From Dongia_A sp035695765 (GTDB taxonomy: Bacteria; Pseudomonadota; Alphaproteobacteria; Dongiales; Dongiaceae): DNA of 64,000 bases. The notes below the pieces were generated by a model. It was not told the DNA's origin. It was given only the letters and a program-made list of their open reading frames with translations, and searched no databases. Location: the NCBI GenBank assembly GCA_035695765.1, contig DASRRI010000027.1, forward strand, positions 1-64,000. The letters are read 5' to 3'. How positions within the stretch are numbered: position 1 is the stretch's first letter; every line of letters begins with the position of its first letter. Position numbers and translations under genes: made by a program. Shown here piece after piece: positions 44,110 to 51,583 of this stretch.

Positions 44110-44891
44110 GCCACCGCCTCGCGATTGAGGCGCTGCGACAGCAGGACCAGGAAAAAGCTAAACCCGACCACGATGGTGGCGATGGCGTTGATCTCCGGCG
44201 TCACACCGAAGCGGATCATGGCGTAGATCTGCATCGGAAATGTGGTGGATCCCTGCCCCGCACCGGCCGTGAAGTAAGCGATGATGAATTCGTCGATCGA
44301 GAGCGTGAAGGCCAGCAGCGCTGCCGCGATCACGCCGGGCGCGATCACCGGCAGTGTCACGCGCCGGAAGGTCGTGAGCTCGCTCGCACCGAGATCGATG
44401 GAAGCCTCGACGATCGATTTGTCGAAATTCTTGAGCCGCGTCCTCACCACCATGGCGACGAAGGCGATGTTGAAGACCGCGTGCGACAGAACAATGGAAT
44501 ACAGGCCCAGGCTCATATTCAGCAGCGTATAGAAGGAGAGCAGCGCAATCGCCAGCACGATGTCGGGAATGATCATCGGCGCCGCCACCAGCGCATCCAG
44601 CCACGGGCTCGGCTTGCCCTCCTCCAGTCCCATCGCCAGCAAGGTGCCGATGATGGTGGAAATGATGGTGGAGGCCACCGCGACGATCAGCGAATTGCCG
44701 GCTGCCGACAGGATCTTCGGGTTGGCGATCAGCTTGCCGTACCATTCGGTCGAGAATCCGGTCCACGCCGTCGGCATTCCGCTCTTGTTGAAGGAGAGCG
44801 CAATCAGGACCAGGATCGGCACATAGAGAAAGATGTAGACTAGGCCGAGATGAGTATTGAGCCACAACCTTATGGGATCGCGCGCGATCAT
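44106..44891 (-). CDS. Polyamine-type ABC importer permease (PotC-like)
   Basis: The 261-residue membrane protein has six predicted helices and the permease EAA loop EASIDLGASELTTFRRVTLPVIAPGVIAAALLAFTLSIDEFIIAYF, typical of PotC/PotI. It overlaps potB-like and potA-like genes by four bases each. With the PotB-like partner it forms the translocation pore for the solute delivered by the PotD-like protein. Confidence 0.94.
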   Translation of the reverse strand: MIARDPIRLWLNTHLGLVYIFLYVPILVLIALSFNKSGMPTAWTGFSTEWYGKLIANPKILSAAGNSLIVAVASTIISTIIGTLLAMGLEEGKPSPWLDALVAAPMIIPDIVLAIALLSFYTLLNMSLGLYSIVLSHAVFNIAFVAMVVRTRLKNFDKSIVEASIDLGASELTTFRRVTLPVIAPGVIAAALLAFTLSIDEFIIAYFTAGAGQGSTTFPMQIYAMIRFGVTPEINAIATIVVGFSFFLVLLSQRLNREAVA

Positions 44892-45766
44892 GGCAGCGGC
44901 CCCGCGGGCTCCGGCGCTATGCGGCCCTCGGTCTCCCCAGAGGCGCGCGCGGACAGGATGGCCTGCGCGAACAATAGCGCCAGCATGATCACGACCAGGA
45001 TGAAGCCGAGTGCGGAACCCATCGGCCAGTCGCGGGCGGAGAGATACTGGCTGTAGATCAGGTTCCCCAGCATCGGCCGCTGCCCGCCGCCCAGCAGGTC
45101 CGGGGTCACGAAATTGCCGATCGAGAGCACGAATACGAAGACCGCGCCGGCCGCGATGCCCGGAACCGTCAGCGGCAAGGTTATGCGCCGGAACGTGCTC
45201 CAGGCCGAACCGCCGAGATCGAACGAGGCTTCGCGCAGCTCCGGCCCCAGGCGCGAGATCGAGCTGTAGAGCGCCAGGATGACGAACGGCACGTAGTTGT
45301 AGACGAGGCCGAGCACGATCGCGAACTCGTTATAGAGCAAAGGCAGCGGCTGATCGATCATGCCCGCGGCTTCGAGCGTGCGGTTGATCAGGCCTTCATT
45401 GTTGAGCAGCACGATCCAGGCATAGGTGCGGATCAGGTAGTTGCTCCAGAACGGCAGCATCGCCAGCACCAGCAATGCCATCTGCCGGTCGCGCCGCTGT
45501 TGCGCGATCGCGTATGCGGCGGGATAGCCGATCGGCAGGGCAACCAGTGTCGCCGTCCCCGCGATCCGAACTGAATCCAGGAATATGCGCGCGAACAGCG
45601 AGCTGATCGAACGTTGATAATTCTCCAACGTGATATTGTACTCGATCCCGCCATAGGTGCCGCGCTCGAACAGGCTGTAGGCGAAGATGATGAGACACGG
45701 CGCGACCAGCAACAGGGCGAGGTAGCCCAGTCCGGGTGCCATCAGAATCGTGCGGCGGGCGATCAT
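44888..45766 (-). CDS. Polyamine-type ABC importer permease (PotB-like)
   Basis: ATG 45766 is chosen (a TTG three bases upstream is possible), giving 292 residues. Six membrane helices and the EAA loop EASFDLGGSAWSTFRRITLPLTVPGIAAGAVFVFVLSIGNFVTPDLLGG identify a PotB/PotH-type permease. It is separated from the binding-protein gene by about 60 bp containing a strong hairpin, and overlaps the PotC-like gene by four bases. Confidence 0.93.
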   Translation of the reverse strand: MIARRTILMAPGLGYLALLLVAPCLIIFAYSLFERGTYGGIEYNITLENYQRSISSLFARIFLDSVRIAGTATLVALPIGYPAAYAIAQQRRDRQMALLVLAMLPFWSNYLIRTYAWIVLLNNEGLINRTLEAAGMIDQPLPLLYNEFAIVLGLVYNYVPFVILALYSSISRLGPELREASFDLGGSAWSTFRRITLPLTVPGIAAGAVFVFVLSIGNFVTPDLLGGGQRPMLGNLIYSQYLSARDWPMGSALGFILVVIMLALLFAQAILSARASGETEGRIAPEPAGPLP

Positions 45767-45782
45767 CAAGGATCAAATGCAA

Positions 45783-45813
45783 CGCCGCCGCCCCTGAATT
45801 TGGAGCGGCGGCG
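45783..45813 (-). promoter_or_regulatory. Intercistronic GC hairpin between binding-protein and permease genes
   Basis: CGCCGCCGC at 45783-45791 is the exact reverse complement of GCGGCGGCG at 45805-45813 with a 13-nt loop. It is just after the PotD-like stop in the leftward mRNA. No strong U-run follows, so it probably stabilises or partly attenuates the message, favouring high binding-protein levels, as known for other ABC importer operons. Confidence 0.6.
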
Positions 45814-45825
45814 ATTGCCGGCCAT

Positions 45826-46872
45826 TTACTGGAACGTAATCTCGGTCACGGTCTGGGTGTAGAGCTTCTGCCCGTCGCCCAGGTCGCGGAGCTGCTCCTC
45901 TTTCATGAGGTCGGCCGGCGTCATGGCGAGGTTGGGATATTGCTCGAACATCTTCTTGTCGAGCGTCTCCATCGCCTTCTGGTTCGGCACCTTGTAGAGG
46001 ATGTTATTGGCAACCCAGGCATGTACATCCGGCCGCAGCACGTAGTTGATGAAGGCCATCGCGGCATCCTTGTTTTCCGAGGCCGCGGTCACCGTCATGG
46101 TGTCGACCCACATGTCGCTGCCTTCTTTGGGCACCACGAACTTGATCGCCGCATTCTCCGCGATGCCGTAATTGCACCAGCCGTCCCAGGCATGGACCAG
46201 GCTCGCCTCGCCCGAGACCAGCTTGGAATAGAAGGTGGTGTCGTCATAGGCCAGCAGCGATGCCTTGGCCGAAGTCAGCAAGTCCTTGGCCTTGCCGACT
46301 TCCGCTTCGTCGGTCGAATTGACCGAGTAGCCCAGCGCCTTCAGCCCCGCTGCCATCAGCCAGCGGTCGGTCTTCAGCATGGTGATCTTGCCCTTGAGCG
46401 CATCGGCCGGCTTCAGCATGTCCATCCAGCTGGTCGGCGCGGGCGAAACCAGGTCGCTGCGATAGCACAGGCCCGTGGTGCCCCAGGCATAAGGCACCGA
46501 GAAATGGTTGCCCGGATCGTAGGCCAGGTTCTGCGCCTCCGGATACAGGTTGGCGAGATTCGGAATCTTTTTGGGATCGAGATCGGCGATCAGGTTCAGC
46601 TTCTTCAGCGCCTCGGCGAACGGGCTGGAGACGAACAAGACGTCATAGCCCTTGCCCCCGCCGGCGGTCACCTTGCCCATGATCTCTTCGTTGGTGGCAT
46701 GCACCGACATCTCCGCTTCGATGCCGGTCTCCTTGGTGAAGTTCGCCAACAGGTCTTCCGGCATGTAGCCGTCCCAGTTGGAGATGACGATCTTGCCTTC
46801 GGCGAAAGCGGTCCCGCTGACGCCGCACATCATGACCGCGATCCACGCGGCCTTGGTCATTGCTCGTGCCAT
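45826..46872 (-). CDS. Polyamine-type ABC importer substrate-binding protein (PotD/PotF-like)
   Basis: ATG 46872, preceded by GGAGGG, gives 348 residues; a much longer open frame upstream lies antisense to the regulator and is rejected. The signal peptide ends SGTAFA-EGK. Mature motifs include IVISNWDGYMPEDLLANFTKETGI, GKGYDVLFVSSPFAEALKKLNLI, YAWGTTGLCYRSDLV, LVHAWDGWCNYG and FINYVLRPDVHAWVANN, typical of PotD/PotF. The residues WDGYMP and the AWGTTG region resemble polyamine-binding sites, but spermidine, putrescine or another cation cannot be distinguished. Confidence 0.92.
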   Translation of the reverse strand: MARAMTKAAWIAVMMCGVSGTAFAEGKIVISNWDGYMPEDLLANFTKETGIEAEMSVHATNEEIMGKVTAGGGKGYDVLFVSSPFAEALKKLNLIADLDPKKIPNLANLYPEAQNLAYDPGNHFSVPYAWGTTGLCYRSDLVSPAPTSWMDMLKPADALKGKITMLKTDRWLMAAGLKALGYSVNSTDEAEVGKAKDLLTSAKASLLAYDDTTFYSKLVSGEASLVHAWDGWCNYGIAENAAIKFVVPKEGSDMWVDTMTVTAASENKDAAMAFINYVLRPDVHAWVANNILYKVPNQKAMETLDKKMFEQYPNLAMTPADLMKEEQLRDLGDGQKLYTQTVTEITFQ

Positions 46873-46923
46873 GATATCCCTCCGGTCCCTTGCCTGGCCC
46901 CGGCCGATTGGATCGGCCCTTGA

Positions 46924-46968
46924 TTGGCGCGATTGTATTTTTGTGGTATAAAATACGTCAAGCGCCAA
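46924..46968. promoter_or_regulatory. Nested 45-bp dyad between PotD-like and GntR genes
   Basis: TTGGCGC at 46924-46930 pairs with GCGCCAA at 46962-46968, and inside it GTATTTT at 46935-46941 pairs with AAAATAC at 46950-46956. Both dyads have almost the same centre (46946 and 46945.5). The AT-rich core should overlap the divergent promoters. The regulator's own operator and the importer operon's control site are the natural reading. Confidence 0.7.
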
Positions 46969-46998
46969 GAATGTATAATCAGGCTCCATAGTACAATC

Positions 46999-47982
46999 AT
47001 GCCACCCAAATCCGCCGCCCGATCCGGGATTTCTCCGCCGCGCCGCGGCACCAGCGCGCCGCGTCGGGCCGCGACCCAGGCGGCGCTGGCGGAGCGCATC
47101 CTCACCTGGCTGCAGCAGCAGGATCTGAAGCCCGGCAATCACGTGCCGGAACGGCTGGCGACCGAGGCCTTTCACGTCTCGCGCACACCGGTGCGCGCAG
47201 CCTTGGCACTGCTGACCGAACAAGGGCTGCTGATGCGGCGCGATCAGCGCGGCTTTTTCATCGCCGATGGTTTCGTAACGGCGCGCGGAACAGTCGCTGC
47301 GGAAACGCCGGACTCGGCTCTGCATGATGCGATCCTGCGCGACCGCTTCTCCAAGCGGCTGGATGCCGAGGTGACGGCGGCGCACCTGGCGCGGCGCTAT
47401 CGCGCGTCGCGGGCTGTCGTGCTGCGCGTCCTTAATCGCCTTCAAAAGGATGGGATCGTGGAGCGGGCGCTGGGCCAGCGCTGGGTGTTCCTGCCGGCTC
47501 TCGATTCCTTGCGCTCGCAGGAGGACAGCCATCGCTTCCGCCTGATCCTCGAGCCGGCAGTGTTTTTGCAGCCGGGTTTCGCGCTCGACCCGAAGCGGGC
47601 GCGCGACCTTAGGTCCGCGTTGGCCGAGCTGGCCGGTCAGGGTGCCCGCAACCTTGACCTGAAGCGCGCGCTGGAGGCCGACATCGCCTTTCACGAAGCG
47701 ATGGGCGATGCCTCCAACAACCGCTTCCTGGCGGAGGCAATCCGGCGGCAAAGCCGCCTGCGCCGCCTTGCCACCAGCAGCATGCAGGTGCCGCCTGCGC
47801 GCCTGATCGAATCCTGCCGCGAGCATCTGGCGATCCTGGAGGCGGCAGTGGCCGGCAACCTTACCCGCGCCGCCGACCTGATGCGCGATCATCTGGCGGC
47901 GTCGCTGCGAGCGCGGCCCGGCTTCGTCAATCGCGGCGCGCCGCCGATGCTGCGGGCCGCCATGATGGGTGGTGCCCGGTGA
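46999..47982 (+). CDS. GntR-family regulator with two winged-helix segments and FCD-like domain
   Basis: ATG 46999 gives 327 residues after a basic leader. The first wHTH (about residues 28-85) reads LAERILTWLQQQDLKPGNHVPERLATEAFHVSRTPVRAALALLTEQGLLMRR. A second HTH-like segment, SKRLDAEVTAAHLARRYRASRAVVLRVLNRLQKDGIVERALGQRWVF, follows near residues 115-165, and then an FCD-type helical domain with EADIAFHEAMGDASNNRFLAEAI. An in-frame start at 46924 would run through the dyad and is unlikely. It is coupled by GTGA to a glycosyltransferase gene. Confidence 0.85.
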   Translation: MPPKSAARSGISPPRRGTSAPRRAATQAALAERILTWLQQQDLKPGNHVPERLATEAFHVSRTPVRAALALLTEQGLLMRRDQRGFFIADGFVTARGTVAAETPDSALHDAILRDRFSKRLDAEVTAAHLARRYRASRAVVLRVLNRLQKDGIVERALGQRWVFLPALDSLRSQEDSHRFRLILEPAVFLQPGFALDPKRARDLRSALAELAGQGARNLDLKRALEADIAFHEAMGDASNNRFLAEAIRRQSRLRRLATSSMQVPPARLIESCREHLAILEAAVAGNLTRAADLMRDHLAASLRARPGFVNRGAPPMLRAAMMGGAR

Positions 47983-49298
47983 GCGCAAAGCTGACCATCG
48001 CCTTCCTGCCGGAGGCGGCCTATGGCGCCTCCTTGAATTGCGTCGCCCTGGCGCAGGAGCTGCGCGAGCTGGGGCATCGACCGGTCTTCCTGTGCGATCC
48101 AGGCTTTGCCGGCATGTTCGGCAATTACGGGTTCGACGAGATGCCGGTCGCCATGTCGCCGCAGAAATCCGACGCCGAGATCGCGGATTTCTGGCAACGT
48201 TTCATCGACCAGCACCGGCCGCATTTCCATTTGTCGCCGCTGGAGCAGATCGCGACCTATGAGGTGCCGGCCTGGAACGCGATCGTGGACAGCGCGATCC
48301 ATGCCGAGCCAGGCCTGCGCAAGGCGCTGGCCAAATTGCGGCCGGACGTGATCTGCCTCGACAATGTCGTGCTGTTCCCGGCGATCGCGGCGGCCGGCGT
48401 GCCCTGGGTGCGCATTGTCTCCTGCGCCGAGACGGAGCTGCCCGACCCGGACGTGCCGCCCTACACCTCCGGCTGCGCTGCCGATGATCGGCCGGCCTGC
48501 GATGAATTCCGCACGGCCTATCTGGCGGAGCTGAAGCCGGTTCATGACCGCTACAATGCGTTCCTGAAATCGGTCGGCCAGCCGGCGATGCCGAAGGGTC
48601 AGTTCCTCAGCCCCTCACCCTGGCTCAACCTGCTGCTGACGCCGGAAGCCATCCGTTACCACCGGCGTCATGCCCTCGATCCCGCGCGCTTCGCCTATGT
48701 CGGCGGCGCAGTGCGGACCGAGGCGCCATACGAGCCGCCGTTTTTTCCCAAGCACAATGATAAGCCGCTGATCTATGTCGGCTTCGGCTCGCTGGGCGCG
48801 GCTGACACCGACCTGTTCCAGCGCCTGATCCACTTGTTCGCGGAAGCACCGTATCGTGTGCTGATGTCGGTTGGGCCCTACAAGGACAGCTACCAGACCG
48901 TGCCCGACAATATCCACCTGGAATATTGGTACCCCCAGCCCTCGGTCATCCCCCAAATCGACCTCTTCATCCACCATGGCGGCAATAATTCGTTGAACGA
49001 AGCACTGACCTTCGGCAAGCCGTCCCTCGTCATGCCTTATTGCTGGGACGGCCATGACAATGCCCGGCGGGTCGAGGAGCTGAAGCTGGGCACGCGCGTC
49101 GCCCGTTACGACTGGAAGCCGCAGGAATTGCTCCTCACCGTGCGGCGGCTGCTCTCGGACGCCGCGATGAAGCGGCGGCTGAAGGAGGTGAGCGCAAGCC
49201 TCAGCGCCCAGAACCAGCGCCGGCGCGCGGCCGAGCTGATTCTGGCGGCGGCGCGGGAGGACACGACGCGTCGGCCCAAATCCGCGCCAGCCGGGTGA
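47979..49298 (+). CDS. Family-1-like (UGT/MGT) glycosyltransferase, copy 2
   Basis: The GTG start at 47979 overlaps the regulator stop as GTGA, giving 439 residues. It matches copy 1 along its length: KLTIAFLPEAAYGASLNCVALAQEL, PHFHLSPLEQIATYEVPAWNAIVDSAIHAEPGL, KHNDKPLIYVGFGSLGAADTDLFQRLIHLFAEAPYRVLMSVG, and the donor motif IDLFIHHGGNNSLNEALTFGKPSLVMPYCWDGHDNA. Two divergent paralogs on either side of one importer suggest heteromeric or sequential action on a single solute. Confidence 0.85.
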   Translation: MSAKLTIAFLPEAAYGASLNCVALAQELRELGHRPVFLCDPGFAGMFGNYGFDEMPVAMSPQKSDAEIADFWQRFIDQHRPHFHLSPLEQIATYEVPAWNAIVDSAIHAEPGLRKALAKLRPDVICLDNVVLFPAIAAAGVPWVRIVSCAETELPDPDVPPYTSGCAADDRPACDEFRTAYLAELKPVHDRYNAFLKSVGQPAMPKGQFLSPSPWLNLLLTPEAIRYHRRHALDPARFAYVGGAVRTEAPYEPPFFPKHNDKPLIYVGFGSLGAADTDLFQRLIHLFAEAPYRVLMSVGPYKDSYQTVPDNIHLEYWYPQPSVIPQIDLFIHHGGNNSLNEALTFGKPSLVMPYCWDGHDNARRVEELKLGTRVARYDWKPQELLLTVRRLLSDAAMKRRLKEVSASLSAQNQRRRAAELILAAAREDTTRRPKSAPAG

Positions 49299-49427
49299 TT
49301 GTCCAGCGTCGTGACAATGATTTCCGGTTGATCAACCGCGCAATCCTGCGCATATAATCGCCTCGGGACACCCGGCCGCGCTGCACAGCACCTGACGCGG
49401 CTGATCGATCGCAAGCATGGGGGCAAC

Positions 49428-50132
49428 ATGCTTCGGTACTGGGTTCGAGTTGTGACCGCGGTCCTCGTTTGCTCCGCGTCCGGCGTCGCCGTCGCGGAAA
49501 CGCCGCCGGTTGCCAACGATCCATTTCGCCTTTATGGCGGCGAGATCCGATTCGACGTGGAGCGCGACGGCAATGTCGTCGGCCAGCACGTCGTCACCTT
49601 CACTCGGACCAATCACGGCGTGCGTGCTGATTCCCGCGCCGACATCAATGTCGAACTGTTGTTCGTGTCTGCCTACCGCTTTCGCTACCAGGCGCACGAG
49701 CTGTGGAGCGACGGAGAGCTGCAATCGATCGACACCTCGACCAACGACGATGGCGATTACAGCCATGTCCAGGCGGTGCGGGACGCGGCCGGCCTGCAGA
49801 TTTCATCCTCGGAGGGAACCTACGAAGCTCCGCTCATCCCGCCGACCAGCCATTGGAATGCAGCCCTGCTGAAGGGCGGCCAATTGCTCAACACCATGAC
49901 GGGCAAACTCAGCCAGATTCAGGTGTTCGACCAGGGACTGGATACCGTCAGCACCCGCAACGGCTCGCTCCATGCGCACCACTATCTCTATTCCGGCGAT
50001 CTCAATGGCGAGATCTGGTACGACCGCGAAGGGCGCTGGGTGAAGCTTCGCTTCCGCGCCAATGACGGATCCATCATTGATTACATCTGCCGGCGCTGCC
50101 AGGCGCCTGCCACCATCACCGAAGCGGAATAG
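49428..50132 (+). CDS. DUF6134-like secreted protein
   Basis: The 234-residue protein has a signal peptide (MLRYWVRVVTAVLVCSASGVAVA-ET) and a beta-rich mature domain: GGEIRFDVERDGNVVGQHVVTFTR, VELLFVSAYRFRYQAHELWSDGELQSIDTSTNDDGDYSHV, and HAHHYLYSGDLNGEIWYDREGRWVKLRFRANDGSIIDYICRRC. The pattern recalls DUF6134 proteins of alphaproteobacteria, which lie in various contexts including beside fatty-acyl methyltransferase genes, as here. No enzymatic motif is evident. It is convergent with the next gene. Confidence 0.7.
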   Translation: MLRYWVRVVTAVLVCSASGVAVAETPPVANDPFRLYGGEIRFDVERDGNVVGQHVVTFTRTNHGVRADSRADINVELLFVSAYRFRYQAHELWSDGELQSIDTSTNDDGDYSHVQAVRDAAGLQISSSEGTYEAPLIPPTSHWNAALLKGGQLLNTMTGKLSQIQVFDQGLDTVSTRNGSLHAHHYLYSGDLNGEIWYDREGRWVKLRFRANDGSIIDYICRRCQAPATITEAE

Positions 50133-50163
50133 CCTGCGACCGGCGGCCCCGCACCACTTTTGC

Positions 50164-51408
50164 CTAGGGCCGCACGATCCGGAACTGGGCGACGTCGATG
50201 CTGCCGGCGCGGAAGCCGCCTTCGCAATAGGCCAGGTAGTACTCCCACAGCCGCTTGAACCGCGCATCGAACCCTAGATGGGCAACCCGCGGCCAGGCCT
50301 GCTGGAACTCCCTCTGCCACAGCGACAAGGTGCGTGCGTAATCGAGGCCGAAATGGAAGGTCTCGTCGATCTTGAGCCGCGCCGCCTCCGCCGCGCGGGC
50401 AAACGCGCGCGGTGAGGGCAACATGCCGCCCGGAAACACGTAGCGCTGGATGAAGTCGGCGCTGCGCCGGTAGAGATCGAACCGATCCTCCTCGATCAGG
50501 ATGACCTGCAGCGCCGCCAGCCCACCCGGCGCCAGCAGGTCGCGCACCTTGTGGAAGAAGGTCTGCCAGTGCGCTTCTCCAACCGCCTCGAACATCTCGA
50601 TCGAGGCGATGCGGTCGAACGGGCCGGTCACGTCGCGATAGTCGGTCAAGGCGATCCGGACCTGGTCCTTGAGTCCCGCCTGCGCGACCCGGGCCTCGGC
50701 GAAACGCTGCTGCTTCTGCGACAGGGTGATGCCGGTCACGTGGCAGCCGTAGTTGGCGGCGGTGAATTCGGCGAAGCCGCCCCAACCGCAGCCGATCTCC
50801 AGCACGCGGTGGCCCCGCTTCAGGTCGAGACTCTCGGCCAGCCGGCGATATTTCGCGATCTGGCCGTCGGACAGTTGCTGCTGCGGCTCGGCGAAGATCG
50901 CCGAGGAATAGGTCATCGTGGGATCGAGCCACAGGCGATAGAAATCGTTGCCGAGGTCGTAATGGTCCGCGATGTTACGGCGCGATCCGGTCCGCGAGTT
51001 CGGTCGCAACAGGTGCCTCAGCCGGTGCCAGGCGCGCACGACCCCGAAGCCGCGGATCGCTTCGGTCATGGCGGCTTCATTGCGCGCCGCCAGCTCTATC
51101 AAGGCCGCCAGATCGGGACTGTCCCAATCGCCCGCCAGATAGGATTCGGCAAATCCGACATCGCCGCCGGTGAAGAGTCGCCACACGGCGCGCGGCCGCT
51201 TGATCTCCAGCGTCGCATGTGGCCCCGGCTTTGATGCGGCGAACATTTCGCTCCCACCGTCGGGTCCGATCAGGGTCAGCTGACCGACGGCCAGGTGACG
51301 CACTGCGCCAGACAAGGTGCGCAGCCAAAATCCGGAAATGGGCCTGCTGGACGGCGCGCCAGCGGCGGCGGCCTCACGAGGCTCGGCGGAAGATTTGCCC
51401 ATAGTCAT
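50164..51408 (-). CDS. Cyclopropane-fatty-acyl-phospholipid synthase family methyltransferase
   Basis: ATG 51408 with GGGGGG upstream is chosen over TTG 51432, giving 414 residues. The SAM-binding motif is VLEIGCGWGGFAEF at about 190; further CFA-family motifs are NIADHYDLGNDFYRLWLDPTMTYSSAIF, HVTGITLSQKQQRFAEARV and SIEMFEAVGEAHWQTFF, and LIEEDRFDLYRRSADFIQRYVFPGGMLPS. It transfers a methylene or methyl group to unsaturated acyl chains of phospholipids. Related enzymes make furan fatty acids with partner proteins not seen here, so cyclopropanation is not certain. Confidence 0.9.
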   Translation of the reverse strand: MTMGKSSAEPREAAAAGAPSSRPISGFWLRTLSGAVRHLAVGQLTLIGPDGGSEMFAASKPGPHATLEIKRPRAVWRLFTGGDVGFAESYLAGDWDSPDLAALIELAARNEAAMTEAIRGFGVVRAWHRLRHLLRPNSRTGSRRNIADHYDLGNDFYRLWLDPTMTYSSAIFAEPQQQLSDGQIAKYRRLAESLDLKRGHRVLEIGCGWGGFAEFTAANYGCHVTGITLSQKQQRFAEARVAQAGLKDQVRIALTDYRDVTGPFDRIASIEMFEAVGEAHWQTFFHKVRDLLAPGGLAALQVILIEEDRFDLYRRSADFIQRYVFPGGMLPSPRAFARAAEAARLKIDETFHFGLDYARTLSLWQREFQQAWPRVAHLGFDARFKRLWEYYLAYCEGGFRAGSIDVAQFRIVRP

Positions 51409-51583
51409 TCTGCGCCCCCCAACGCTGAACAATGGTCACGCCGTGAGTTGATTGCTTCAGCTGAGCGATGAGCTCCCTTCACCACAGCTTCAGCGCTTCT
51501 CCCTCAACATCATTAGAGGATGGCTCGCCAGCAAAGACAAGAGCCTCGCGTGGCGCGAGTAGCCCCCCGGGGTCACGACCGGT

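Noticed and set aside
46873..47988. N-terminal extension of the PotD-like reading frame across the regulator gene
   Set aside because: It lies antisense to the GntR gene; ATG 46872 has a strong GGAGGG site and is followed at once by a signal peptide.
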